The notes under the pieces were generated by a model, which was not told the origin of the DNA, did not search any database, and was given only the letters and a program-made list of their open reading frames with translations. 64,000 nucleotides of DNA from Paraburkholderia fungorum (GTDB lineage: Bacteria > Pseudomonadota > Gammaproteobacteria > Burkholderiales > Burkholderiaceae): contig NZ_FNKP01000002.1 in assembly GCF_900099835.1 (NCBI RefSeq), positions 2,790,001 through 2,854,000 of the forward strand, given 5' to 3'. Positions 53,486-60,823 of this stretch are shown piece by piece (position 1 is the first letter of the stretch; each line of letters begins with the position of its first letter). A program made the translations under genes and the position numbers.

Positions 53486-54376
53486 TCATTGGCTCCGTTG
53501 TCCACCGCTCGTGCGGCAGAACGTGTCGATGATCGCGGTGTACGCGGCGGGTGCTTCGATATAACCGGCGTGCCCCGCGCGCGGCACGACCTGCAATTGG
53601 GTGCCTGCGGCAAGGGCGATTCGCTCGCAGGCGGCGGGAGGCGTGATGGTGTCGTCCGCGCCGACGGCCACGTTGATGCGGCCTGTGAAGCGCGCGAGGT
53701 CGCTGGCGAGGTCGGCGTTGGCGAGCAGATGCGTCGCCTGCGCGTAGCCGCGCGGGATCACGCGCGACATGTTCCAGCGCACCCATACGCGGGCTTCGTC
53801 GTTTGCATTCGCGGACAACATATTGGTGCTGCGTTTTTCGGCGAGACCTTGCGGGCCGAGTTCGTTCAGCATCGCGAGGCGCTGGTCGCGTTTCGTTTCG
53901 CGCACTTCCGCAGATGCCGCGCCGTAGCCGCCAGCCGGCGACAACAGCAGCAAACCGGCCACGCGCTGCGGATTCGCCGCAGCAAACGCACCGGCGATGA
54001 TCGCGCCGAGCGAGTGCCCGACCAGCACGCATCGTTCGATAGCGAGTGCGTCGAGCCAGTCCTTCAATACCGAGGCGTAGTGAGCGGCCACGGGCGACTC
54101 TGCGTCAACCGGCGTGGACGCGCCATAACCCGGCGCATCCCACGCCAGCACGCGACGGTTCGCGGCCAATACTTCGAACTGCTGCACCCACGACGCCGCG
54201 CCCGACCCGATACCGTGCAACAGCACGAGCGGCAACGCGCCGGTGTTGGCGCTCGCGGCTTCGCGATAGCTCAGCACACGTTGCGACGCCAACTCGACCT
54301 GCTGCGCCGGAAAGCGCGCGAGGCGCGTTTCGAGCGAGGCGTGTTGATCGGCGGTAACGGACGGGACTGCGGACAT
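53486..54376 (-). CDS. Alpha/beta hydrolase (meta-cleavage hydrolase-like)
   Basis: This 296-residue hydrolase has the oxyanion start LLHGIGSGAASW, nucleophile Ser in LVGHSLGAIIAG, acid Asp in VGADDTITPP and His in RAGHAGYIE. It resembles the MhpC/BphD group that hydrolyses C-C bonds of ring-cleavage products, which would fit the VOC dioxygenase in the operon; ester or lactone hydrolysis is the alternative. AAGGAAATC precedes the ATG at 54376. A longer open frame to 54508 is not supported. Confidence 0.9.
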   Translation of the reverse strand: MSAVPSVTADQHASLETRLARFPAQQVELASQRVLSYREAASANTGALPLVLLHGIGSGAASWVQQFEVLAANRRVLAWDAPGYGASTPVDAESPVAAHYASVLKDWLDALAIERCVLVGHSLGAIIAGAFAAANPQRVAGLLLLSPAGGYGAASAEVRETKRDQRLAMLNELGPQGLAEKRSTNMLSANANDEARVWVRWNMSRVIPRGYAQATHLLANADLASDLARFTGRINVAVGADDTITPPAACERIALAAGTQLQVVPRAGHAGYIEAPAAYTAIIDTFCRTSGGQRSQ

Positions 54377-54429
54377 GATTTCCTTCGCGGGTGTTTTTGT
54401 ACTGCTGCGAATCAGACTTCGATAAGGGC

Positions 54430-54957
54430 TTAGCGCTTGAGCTTCGCCAGCGGCGAATCCGGCGGATACGTCGGCGTGACCGGCTTTGGCGAACCGAGCA
54501 TCACGCACATCAGCGCGTCTTCTTCGCCGATGTTGATTTCCGTGCGATACACGCCCGGCGGCACCGAGATCAGGTCACGCTCGCCGAGCACGGCTTCCCA
54601 CGTTTCGCCGTCTTTCTCGCAGATCACTTTCATCTTGCCGCGCAGCACGAAGAAAATTTCTTCGACATCCATATGAATATGGCTCGGACCGATGTTGCCG
54701 GCCGGGATCACCATCGTCGAAAACGTGAAGCCGCCTGCGGGCACCGTGTTCATGTCCTTCGCGACGCCCGTGCCGCCCGTGCCGACATAGCGCATTTGCG
54801 CACGGCGATATTTCGGGTCGTAGTCCGCTTGGAACTTCAACGCGTCCCAGTCGTAGCGACGCGTTTCAAGGCGCGCGACGCGGCTGTCAAGCCATTGTCC
54901 AAAGCTCGCTTCCGCGGGTTGTTCCCACGATTTGCGTTCGATATCGGCATCCGCCAT
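54430..54957 (-). CDS. Cupin-domain protein of the catabolic operon
   Basis: This 175-residue protein has a C-terminal cupin barrel (about 85-160) with motif 1 SHIHMDVEEIFFVLRGKM (His, His, Glu) and motif 2 VPPGVYRTEINIG. It could be a metal-dependent isomerase, dioxygenase or sensor. The N-terminal 80 residues (SWEQPAEASFGQWLDSR, then RYDWDALKFQADY) are an extra segment I do not recognise. AAGGAGAA precedes the ATG at 54957. It stands between two operon genes, 26 bp after the second SDR. Confidence 0.87.
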   Translation of the reverse strand: MADADIERKSWEQPAEASFGQWLDSRVARLETRRYDWDALKFQADYDPKYRRAQMRYVGTGGTGVAKDMNTVPAGGFTFSTMVIPAGNIGPSHIHMDVEEIFFVLRGKMKVICEKDGETWEAVLGERDLISVPPGVYRTEINIGEEDALMCVMLGSPKPVTPTYPPDSPLAKLKR

Positions 54958-54983
54958 CTCTTTCTCCTTTCGATTCGACAAGA

Positions 54984-55751
54984 TCAATTCATCACGAAGC
55001 CGCCGTTCACCGGCAGCAACTGGCCGGTTACGAAGCGCGCGGCATCGGACAACAGGAACAACACGGGCCCGGTCACATCGTCGGGCACCTGAGCGCGCGT
55101 CAAAGCGCGGCCTTGCAGGTAATACTGATGACGTTCGGCAGGCACGTAAGCGGTCGCTTCGACTTCGGTCAGGCCTGGCGCGATCGCGTTGACGGTCACC
55201 TGATGCGCGCCGAATTCACGCGCCAGCGAGCGGGTCATCGAGATCACGGCGCCCTTGCTCGCGACATACGCGAGCAGTTTCGGCGCGCCCCACATCGCCG
55301 TATCCGAAGCGATATTGACGATGCTGCCGCGGCCCGACTCGCGCAGAAACGGCAGCGCGGCTGTGCTCATCAACCAGACACCGCGCACGTTCACGTTCAT
55401 CACGGCGTCCCACGTATCGACCGACAATTCGTCCGCGAACTTGCCGCCGGAGTTGGTGATCGCCGCGTTGTTGATCAGCGCGTCGAGGCCGCCGAGTTGC
55501 GCCGCGCCCTGCTCCGCGAATTGCTGGATGCTTTGCGGATTCGCCAGATCGAGCGGCAGATACGTCGCCGCATGTCCTTGCGCTGCGAGCGATGCCGCGA
55601 GTGCCTGACCTTCTTCATGCAGCACGTCGCCGAACACCACTTTCGCGCCGACCGCGACCAGCGCGCGGACAAACGCCGCGCCGAGACCGCGCGCGCCGCC
55701 CGTCACGAGGACGCGTCGGCCGTTGAGCGCTGCGAGCGCGTCGTTATGCAT
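54984..55751 (-). CDS. SDR family dehydrogenase (candidate dihydrodiol/alcohol dehydrogenase)
   Basis: This 255-residue classical SDR has the cofactor motif VTGGARGLGAAFVRAL, Asp-containing FGDVL (NAD preference likely), NNAAIT, catalytic Ser in NIASDT and the intact pair in AYVASKGAV. It overlaps the oxygenase alpha-subunit gene by 8 bp, so it is a natural candidate for rearomatising a cis-dihydrodiol or oxidising an alcohol formed by that oxygenase. Confidence 0.93.
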   Translation of the reverse strand: MHNDALAALNGRRVLVTGGARGLGAAFVRALVAVGAKVVFGDVLHEEGQALAASLAAQGHAATYLPLDLANPQSIQQFAEQGAAQLGGLDALINNAAITNSGGKFADELSVDTWDAVMNVNVRGVWLMSTAALPFLRESGRGSIVNIASDTAMWGAPKLLAYVASKGAVISMTRSLAREFGAHQVTVNAIAPGLTEVEATAYVPAERHQYYLQGRALTRAQVPDDVTGPVLFLLSDAARFVTGQLLPVNGGFVMN

Positions 55752-56841
55752 GGCTGTGGCCCGCTTCGGCGGTTTGACCGGCTCCCGCTTGCGCCTGAAC
55801 TTGCGCGCGATGCGCGTCGAGATCGGCGAAATGCTGTTGCGCGCGCTGACGCAGCATGCGGCGCACGCGCGTCATGCCGACGTCGTGCTGATAAAGGAAC
55901 TCGTGTTCGCGTGCATTCGGCGCGAGGCTTTCCAGCACGTAGCGGTCTTGCTCCAGCACGTCCCAATGCAGACCTTCCAGACGATTGCGATACAGGAAGC
56001 GCCATGCGTCGCGCTGCCAGCCCTGCACCTTGCGGGTACGCCAGAAATACACCTGGCAGTTGTCGCCGTCGGTCGGAACCGCGAAGCCGATGATCCCGAA
56101 GCTGCCGCCCGGGCCGAACTTCTTCTTGTACGGAATCGCGAGGCGCATCCACAGCGCGCCGGTTTCGCCGAGTTCCACCCAGTCGAAGTTCACGTCGCGC
56201 TGGCCGACCTTTTCGAACATCAGACCGGTTTCGGTCTTGCGCACGCGCATGTCGGCCTGCTTATCGCCTTCGGCCATCGAGTGCGACGTCGCGTGCAGAT
56301 ACGCGCCGTGCATCGGGTCCATCACGTTGTCGATGGCGTACTGATAGTTGCACTTCCAGTTCGACATGCACAGGAAGCTCGCGTATTCCTCGCCGACCAG
56401 CTCTTCCGGCAGCTTGAGCGGCGCGGGTTCCTTATGCGCTTCGTCGCCGAACCACAGGAAGATCGCGCCGGCGTGTTCTTCGACCGGATACGACTTCACG
56501 CACTTGGTGCCTTCGAGCGGGCACGCCGACACGGCCGGCACGCGCTGCACGGTGCCGGTGCCGTCGACTTCGATGCCGTGATACCAGCACGCGACGCTGC
56601 CGCCGAGGTTCCAGCCGAGCGACAGACGCGCACCGCGATGCGGGCAGCGGTCTTCGAGTGCGCGGACCTGGCCTTCCTTGTCGCGCCACAGCACGATCTG
56701 GTCGCCGAGCCGCGTGATGCCGACCGGCGCGTCGCCGACTTGCCAGCTCGGTGCAACGGGATACCAGTAGTTACGCAGGCCTTTGTCCAGGTAGGACTGG
56801 ATCGGGTCGGCCGAGCCTTGAGTTGTAGTGGGGGACGTCAT
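55744..56841 (-). CDS. Rieske non-heme iron oxygenase alpha subunit
   Basis: This 365-residue oxygenase has the Rieske ligands Cys66, His68, Cys85 and His88 (CPHRGARLS, CWYHGI) and the iron triad in DNVMDPMHGAYLH (Asp175 bridge, His178, His183). No beta subunit gene is present, so an alpha-only trimer like phthalate- or carbazole-type oxygenases is expected. Ring dihydroxylation, monooxygenation or dealkylation are possible. The ATG at 56841 has GGAG 9 nt upstream; the long open extension before it is Arg/Pro-rich and antisense-like. Its donors are the ferredoxin and reductase of the same operon. Confidence 0.94.
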   Translation of the reverse strand: MTSPTTTQGSADPIQSYLDKGLRNYWYPVAPSWQVGDAPVGITRLGDQIVLWRDKEGQVRALEDRCPHRGARLSLGWNLGGSVACWYHGIEVDGTGTVQRVPAVSACPLEGTKCVKSYPVEEHAGAIFLWFGDEAHKEPAPLKLPEELVGEEYASFLCMSNWKCNYQYAIDNVMDPMHGAYLHATSHSMAEGDKQADMRVRKTETGLMFEKVGQRDVNFDWVELGETGALWMRLAIPYKKKFGPGGSFGIIGFAVPTDGDNCQVYFWRTRKVQGWQRDAWRFLYRNRLEGLHWDVLEQDRYVLESLAPNAREHEFLYQHDVGMTRVRRMLRQRAQQHFADLDAHRAQVQAQAGAGQTAEAGHSHA

Positions 56842-56900
56842 AAGGAGACTCCGGGTACGAAAGCGATGAAACGTGTTCGCGGGTGTTCGAGGGGGCGCGC

Positions 56901-57197
56901 CTAGTCGGCGAGCAGGCGGAATTCGGCGGCGAGGCGCTCGGCGTCCCACGGCTGGCCTTCCGGGGTGCGGAAGCCGACGCGGTTCAGACCGTCGACGACT
57001 TCCTGCAACTCCATCGCGCCGGCTTCGAAAACTTTTTCGAGCGCATCGCCGAAGTCGTTTTCGTACTGGGTCGGTTCGGCCTTGCGGTTCTGCCAGACCA
57101 TGTTTTCCTGCTGGCCCGGTTTCTCGATCACGCCCTTGCCGGCGACGTTGTTCGGCTGCGGCGCGAGCCACGGCTTCAGGAAAGGATTGAAGTTCAC
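56901..57197 (-). CDS. Recombinase-like HTH domain small protein
   Basis: This protein of about 98 residues starts at a GTG (57197, preceded by GAGAGGT) or at an ATG at 57212. It begins NFNPFLKPWLAPQPNNVAGK and ends in VVDGLNRVGFRTPEGQPWDAERLAAEF, which resembles the HTH 'recombinase' domain of serine recombinases, but the catalytic domain is absent. It sits between the ferredoxin and oxygenase genes, 1 bp after the ferredoxin stop if the ATG is used. In that position it may be an oxygenase assembly factor, a small subunit or a regulator. Its function is unknown. Confidence 0.82.
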   Translation of the reverse strand: MNFNPFLKPWLAPQPNNVAGKGVIEKPGQQENMVWQNRKAEPTQYENDFGDALEKVFEAGAMELQEVVDGLNRVGFRTPEGQPWDAERLAAEFRLLAD

Positions 57198-57213
57198 GGC
57201 TACCTCTCGCATG

Positions 57214-57528
57214 TCATGCCACCTTGATCTGGATTTCTTCGCCCGCAAGACGTACCGAGTACATCTTCAGGTCGCGGCCGCCGGGCTCTTTCAGACATTT
57301 GCCGGTGGGGATATGGAACACGGCTTCGTGCAGCGGACATTCGACGGTGTCGCCGTCGACGAAGCCCTGCGTCAGCAACGCGTATGCGTGGGGGCAGACG
57401 TTTTCGAGTGCGTACAGCTCGTCGCCCACTTTGTAGATGCCGATTTCCGTGCCGTCGAGTTTGAACTCGAGCGGCGCGTCTTCGGACAGGTCGCCGGCAT
57501 GGCCGGCGCAGCGCCATTGATCAGTCAT
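57214..57528 (-). CDS. Rieske-type ferredoxin of the oxygenase system
   Basis: This 104-residue [2Fe-2S] Rieske ferredoxin has ligands Cys45, His47, Cys64 and His67 (VCPHAYALL, ECPLHEAVFH). It belongs to the BphF/CarAc-like carriers that shuttle electrons from a reductase to ring-hydroxylating oxygenases. It is the first gene of the leftward catabolic operon; the -10 box, the palindromic operator and the start codon lie within 70 bp. Confidence 0.95.
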   Translation of the reverse strand: MTDQWRCAGHAGDLSEDAPLEFKLDGTEIGIYKVGDELYALENVCPHAYALLTQGFVDGDTVECPLHEAVFHIPTGKCLKEPGGRDLKMYSVRLAGEEIQIKVA

Positions 57529-57552
57529 TTCTCGCCTTCTCCTGAATCTCTA

Positions 57553-57572
57553 TGTTCCACCTAAGGAACATC
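57553..57572. promoter_or_regulatory. 20-bp palindromic operator before the catabolic operon
   Basis: ATGTTCC-ACCTAA-GGAACAT is a perfect 7-bp inverted repeat 25 bp upstream of the ferredoxin start and just downstream of the predicted transcription start, a position suited to repression. Its 12-bp segment ATGTTCCACCTA recurs as an exact inverted copy at 57845-57856. Two IclR regulators are encoded around it; binding by either is inference. Confidence 0.75.
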
Positions 57573-57589
57573 AGTTCGTGTATGGATAA

Positions 57590-57595
57590 TTATAG
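57590..57595 (-). promoter_or_regulatory. Predicted -10 box of the catabolic operon
   Basis: On the minus strand a perfect TATAAT lies about 60 bp before the ferredoxin start. The region 17 bp upstream is a T-run, not a good -35 element, so an activator or a strong UP-like AT-tract may be needed. Confidence 0.6.
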
Positions 57596-57721
57596 GATTG
57601 GCTTGATGAGGAAAAAAATAAAAATCTGGAGCTGTAGGGGAAAACACCGACTGTCGTGTCCGCAACACAGCATTGCGCGGTGTGGCGGGAATCCGCTTAT
57701 GCGTTTCAAAGCCTTTGGGGA

Positions 57722-57747
57722 CTGGCTCCAGGCCCGTTCGGAGCCAG
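57722..57747. repeat. Inverted repeat in the middle of the divergent region
   Basis: CTGGCTCC at 57722-57729 and GGAGCCAG at 57740-57747 are a perfect 8-bp inverted repeat with a 10-nt spacer, located centrally between the two promoters. It could be a further operator or an RNA hairpin. It is not similar to the GGAACAT motif. Confidence 0.45.
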
Positions 57748-57813
57748 ATCGACCGCCCCACATGCGGGTTTGTACGGGGTCCGAAAATTTATTTTGACCA
57801 CTTTAAGACTCTC

Positions 57814-57819
57814 TATACT
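57814..57819 (+). promoter_or_regulatory. Predicted -10 box of the porin gene
   Basis: TATACT is a good -10 element 150 bp upstream of the porin start. The best -35-like sequence, TTGACC at 57794, is only 14 bp away, so spacing is poor and regulation by an activator is possible. The repeats just downstream would overlap the transcription start. Confidence 0.5.
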
Positions 57820-57822
57820 TTT

Positions 57823-57856
57823 CCATAGGCGATACAGAAGCCCATAGGTGGAACAT
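57823..57856. promoter_or_regulatory. Operator region before the porin: direct repeat plus inverted copy of the catabolic operator arm
   Basis: CCATAGG(C/T)G occurs at 57823-57831 and 57842-57850, with a 19-bp period (about two helical turns). The second repeat runs into TAGGTGGAACAT (57845-57856), the exact reverse complement of 12 bp of the catabolic operator. Shared motif and placement suggest that porin and operon are controlled by the same or related regulators. Confidence 0.65.
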
Positions 57857-57968
57857 AAAGCGGTGCGGTTTTGGCGCATTAAAACCAGAACGGCAATCAA
57901 CCCCAATGCAAGGATCAGGGACGGCCCATTGGCGAGATCCAGGGTCGTATGATCAGGAGAACCAAACG

Positions 57969-59042
57969 GTGAAGCACATCATTGCAGCCGGCTTGACGGC
58001 AATCTGCGCAACGACGGGCGCGTGGGCGCAGAGCAGTGTGACGCTATACGGCAGCCTGGATGCCGGTATCGCGTATGTCAGCAACGTAGCAGGCAGTTCG
58101 AAATGGATGATGGAGCAGGGCAACACGCAGCCTGATCGCTGGGGCCTGAAGGGTGTCGAAGATCTGGGCGGCGGGCTGAAGGCGATTTTCCAGCTTGAAA
58201 ACGGCTTCTATACGAACACGGGCGCATTCGCGAAATCGGGCACGCTGTTTAATCGCCAGGCTTTCGTGGGGTTGAGTTCGGACAAGGTCGGCACGGTCAC
58301 ACTCGGTCATCAGACGCCGTTCAGCTTCGACGTGCTCGGCCCGCTGAGCACCGCTTATCTGGCCGCCAGCTGGTACGCGTTCCACCCGGGCAACATCGAC
58401 TCGCTCGCCGACACGGGCGTCGTGCCCTACGACAACTCGATGAAATTCCGCTCGACGAATTTCGGCGGCTTCACCGTCGGCGCGATGATGGGTCTCGGCA
58501 ACACGACGAACTTCGCGACCGGCAAAAACCTGAGCTTCGCGCTGACCTATGCGAATGGCCCGTTCAAGGCCGGTGCCACGTATGCAGCGGAGAACGACCG
58601 CACGCCATCGCTCGTCACGACCGGTCTCGCCACGTTCCAGGGCGTAGCGTCGGCGAACTATGTCGCGGACAAGGTGCAGAACATGGGCGCGGGCGCGTCA
58701 TACCAGTTCGGCAAGCTGCTGGTGCATGGTCTGTACACGCGCGTGAAGCTGGAATCGGCGGGGCATTCGGACACGTACCAAAGCTACGATGCGGGCGCGA
58801 ACTATCAGTTCACGCCGTTCAACACCGTGGCCGGCGGCGCTGCGACGACGACGCTCGCGGGGCACCGCTGGACGCAGTTCATGATCGGCGACGTGTATTC
58901 GCTGTCGAAGTCGACGCAGTTGTATGCGAACGCGCTGTACATGCGCGCAGGATCGAACACGGACGCTGCTTTCTTTACCGCAGGGGTATCGAGCGGACGC
59001 AACCAGACGATTCTGCTGGCCGGTATTCACCACTCGTTCTGA
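57969..59042 (+). CDS. OpcP-type Gram-negative porin
   Basis: This 357-residue outer-membrane porin starts at a GTG (57969) preceded by AGGAG, with signal KHIIAAGLTAICATTGAWAQ and mature start SSVTLYGSLDAGIAYVSN. The segment DRWGLKGVEDLGGGLKAIFQLENGF and the terminal Phe (HHSF) are standard for the 16-strand general porins of Burkholderia. It is divergent from the catabolic operon and shares operator motifs with it, so it is a candidate specific uptake channel for that substrate. Confidence 0.94.
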   Translation: MKHIIAAGLTAICATTGAWAQSSVTLYGSLDAGIAYVSNVAGSSKWMMEQGNTQPDRWGLKGVEDLGGGLKAIFQLENGFYTNTGAFAKSGTLFNRQAFVGLSSDKVGTVTLGHQTPFSFDVLGPLSTAYLAASWYAFHPGNIDSLADTGVVPYDNSMKFRSTNFGGFTVGAMMGLGNTTNFATGKNLSFALTYANGPFKAGATYAAENDRTPSLVTTGLATFQGVASANYVADKVQNMGAGASYQFGKLLVHGLYTRVKLESAGHSDTYQSYDAGANYQFTPFNTVAGGAATTTLAGHRWTQFMIGDVYSLSKSTQLYANALYMRAGSNTDAAFFTAGVSSGRNQTILLAGIHHSF

Positions 59043-59084
59043 ACACGTTGTGATGTGACGCAATCGTGATGTGATGTGATTGAC

Positions 59085-59119
59085 GCAGGTCCGTGCTGCG
59101 ATTTTTCAGCCGGACCTGC
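59085..59119. terminator. Hairpin between convergent porin and IclR genes
   Basis: GCAGGTCCG at 59085-59093 pairs with CGGACCTGC at 59111-59119; inner GCTG/CAGC extends the stem after one bulge. The loop contains T5. No T-run follows on either strand, so termination strength is uncertain. Confidence 0.5.
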
Positions 59120-59142
59120 AAGCGCACAAACCGCAAGCAGAA

Positions 59143-60111
59143 TCAGTTCGCCGACACCGGTTTGCTGCGAGCCTGAACCACTGTCGGATCGTCCGGCCTC
59201 GGGCGATAGCTCAGACGCTCGGACAAGTCGAGCGCCGCCTGGCATACCTGCACGATGAGCGGTTCGCGCTCCTCCGCCTCGCCGATATCCGAACGCGGAA
59301 TCGTCACCGTCAACGCCGCGACGATCTTGCCGCTCTGATCACGCACGGGCGCGCTCACCACCGAAATGCCCCGTTCGAACGACGCCTCGCTCAACGCGTA
59401 GCCGAGCAGCGCACTTTCGCGCACCCGTTCAGACAGTTCATCGACGGTAGCGGGCGTGCGCTCGGTGAATCGTTCGAGTTGCGGCTCGGGATACAACTGA
59501 CGCAATTCATCGAAACTCAGATCGCCCATCAGCACCTGGCCATGCACGGTGGCGTGAGCGGGCAGGCGCGTGCCGACATGCACCTTCACCGAACTGAACA
59601 TGGGCTCGTGGGTTTGCGCCTTGGCAACAAACACCACGTCGCGCTGATCGCGAATCAGCAGATGCGAACTGAGGCCGGTTGCATCGCGCAATTGTTCGAG
59701 GATCGGCGTGCCGACGTCGGTCAATTCGAGCGAACTCAGATATTCGAAGCCGAGCCGCAACACCGCGACGCTCAGCCGGAAATGACGGTCGCCGTTCACG
59801 CGCTCCAGAAAGCCGAGCGCTTCGAGGGTTTGCAGCAAACGGAAGGTGGTCGTGCGCGGAATGCCGATCCGCTTCGACAACTCGGGTGCGCCGAGTACCG
59901 GCTCGCGCGCGCTGAACTCAGCGAGAATCCGCAAGCCGCGTTCGAGGCCTGGTACGAGATAGGTCGAGCCGCCGCTGCTCTCGTCATCGGCGGGATCGGG
60001 GGTGTCGGGAATGTCGGCAGCAGGCGCCAGGGACAACGCGGTGTCGTCCTGCGCCGCGCCTCGTGATTTCGCCTGTTTGCGTCCCGCTCCGGTCTGTTCT
60101 TCTTTGGCCAT
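59143..60111 (-). CDS. IclR-family regulator, paralogue of the in-operon IclR
   Basis: This 322-residue regulator has a 45-residue disordered, charged N-terminal tail, a winged HTH (about 50-115, VPGLERGLRILAEF, then LSKRIGIPRTTTFRLLQTLEALGFLER) and an IclR effector domain (130-300). It is so similar to the IclR at 52601-53485 through both domains that they must be recent paralogues. It faces the porin convergently. It may sense the same or a related compound, perhaps as activator where the other represses. Confidence 0.94.
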   Translation of the reverse strand: MAKEEQTGAGRKQAKSRGAAQDDTALSLAPAADIPDTPDPADDESSGGSTYLVPGLERGLRILAEFSAREPVLGAPELSKRIGIPRTTTFRLLQTLEALGFLERVNGDRHFRLSVAVLRLGFEYLSSLELTDVGTPILEQLRDATGLSSHLLIRDQRDVVFVAKAQTHEPMFSSVKVHVGTRLPAHATVHGQVLMGDLSFDELRQLYPEPQLERFTERTPATVDELSERVRESALLGYALSEASFERGISVVSAPVRDQSGKIVAALTVTIPRSDIGEAEEREPLIVQVCQAALDLSERLSYRPRPDDPTVVQARSKPVSAN

Positions 60112-60468
60112 CTTGGCTGCCGTTTCCGCTGTTCGTCGTGGTCAGATCAGCATGATAGCGCGAAGCATACAGCGAATATTTATCGGGGCGTACGGCGTAA
60201 GCAATGCTCGAGGGGGCGCAAAAAAAACGCGCTGCTGGTACCGCCCATCGCCGGGATGAAGCGGAAAGTGTCGACGGCTGCGCGGCTCGTGCCGACGTTG
60301 GGCCAATACATGTCGAAAAATGACGCACACGTACGGGTTGGTTAATGCAAATGCCGGGCTGATTTTGCTGCACTGCCACCGTTTCATGCGGTGCTATGCT
60401 TTGATCCGGTTTATCGCGCGAAACGGCGTTGCATGCCCGCTTCGCCCCAGCGTCCGGAGGGCTCGCTC
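60112..60468. other. Intergenic region between IclR and a small unknown gene
   Basis: This 357-bp stretch should hold the promoters of the divergent IclR gene and the gene at 60469. An A-tract (AAAAAAAA) lies near 60221. I see no clear operator, terminator or RNA gene, and no GGAACAT copy. Confidence 0.4.
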
Positions 60469-60756
60469 ATGTCCGAATCCGTTCAGATCCAGGTTGCCGA
60501 CTCGCATCTTTACCCGGGCTGCGCGGTAAGCATCGCGCACTTGCCCGAGCCGGCCAGCGCGGCCGCTGCGATCGTCGAATTCGCGGACGGCTCCGGCGCA
60601 CACGCCACCTGCCACCGGCGCGCGTTCGACGAGCTTGAGTTGACCGTCGACGGTTATGCGACCCGAAAACGTCATCCCGTCGATGCAAGGCATTGGCTGC
60701 TACTGGCCGTCGATTCCACGCACAGCAGCTGGCGCGTGAAGCGTCGATTGCCGTAG
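60469..60756 (+). CDS. Conserved-looking small protein of unknown function
   Basis: This 95-residue protein begins SESVQIQVADSHLYPGCAVSI and ends SWRVKRRLP, with no signal peptide, membrane helix or recognised domain. GGAGGG precedes the ATG at 60469, which supports real translation. A strand-rich pattern with conserved Cys residues (PGC, ATC) hints at a small beta domain. Function unknown. Confidence 0.6.
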   Translation: MSESVQIQVADSHLYPGCAVSIAHLPEPASAAAAIVEFADGSGAHATCHRRAFDELELTVDGYATRKRHPVDARHWLLLAVDSTHSSWRVKRRLP

Positions 60757-60823
60757 TTTTATCCGCTCGCGATTCAAACATGCCGACACTGCTGCGATGC
60801 GTCACGCGCAGTATTGCAACGCT

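Noticed and set aside
52502..54433. A 643-codon + strand frame across the IclR and hydrolase genes
   Set aside because: It spans two real genes and their junction on the other strand, which is expected for GC-bias shadows and not for a real gene.
57552..57797. An 81-codon + strand frame in the divergent operator region
   Set aside because: It runs through the -10 box and operators, lacks a ribosome-binding site and has no sensible composition.
59043..59084. GTGATGTGATGTG short repeats after the porin stop
   Set aside because: A simple low-complexity run in a short convergent gap with no further structure besides the hairpin listed.
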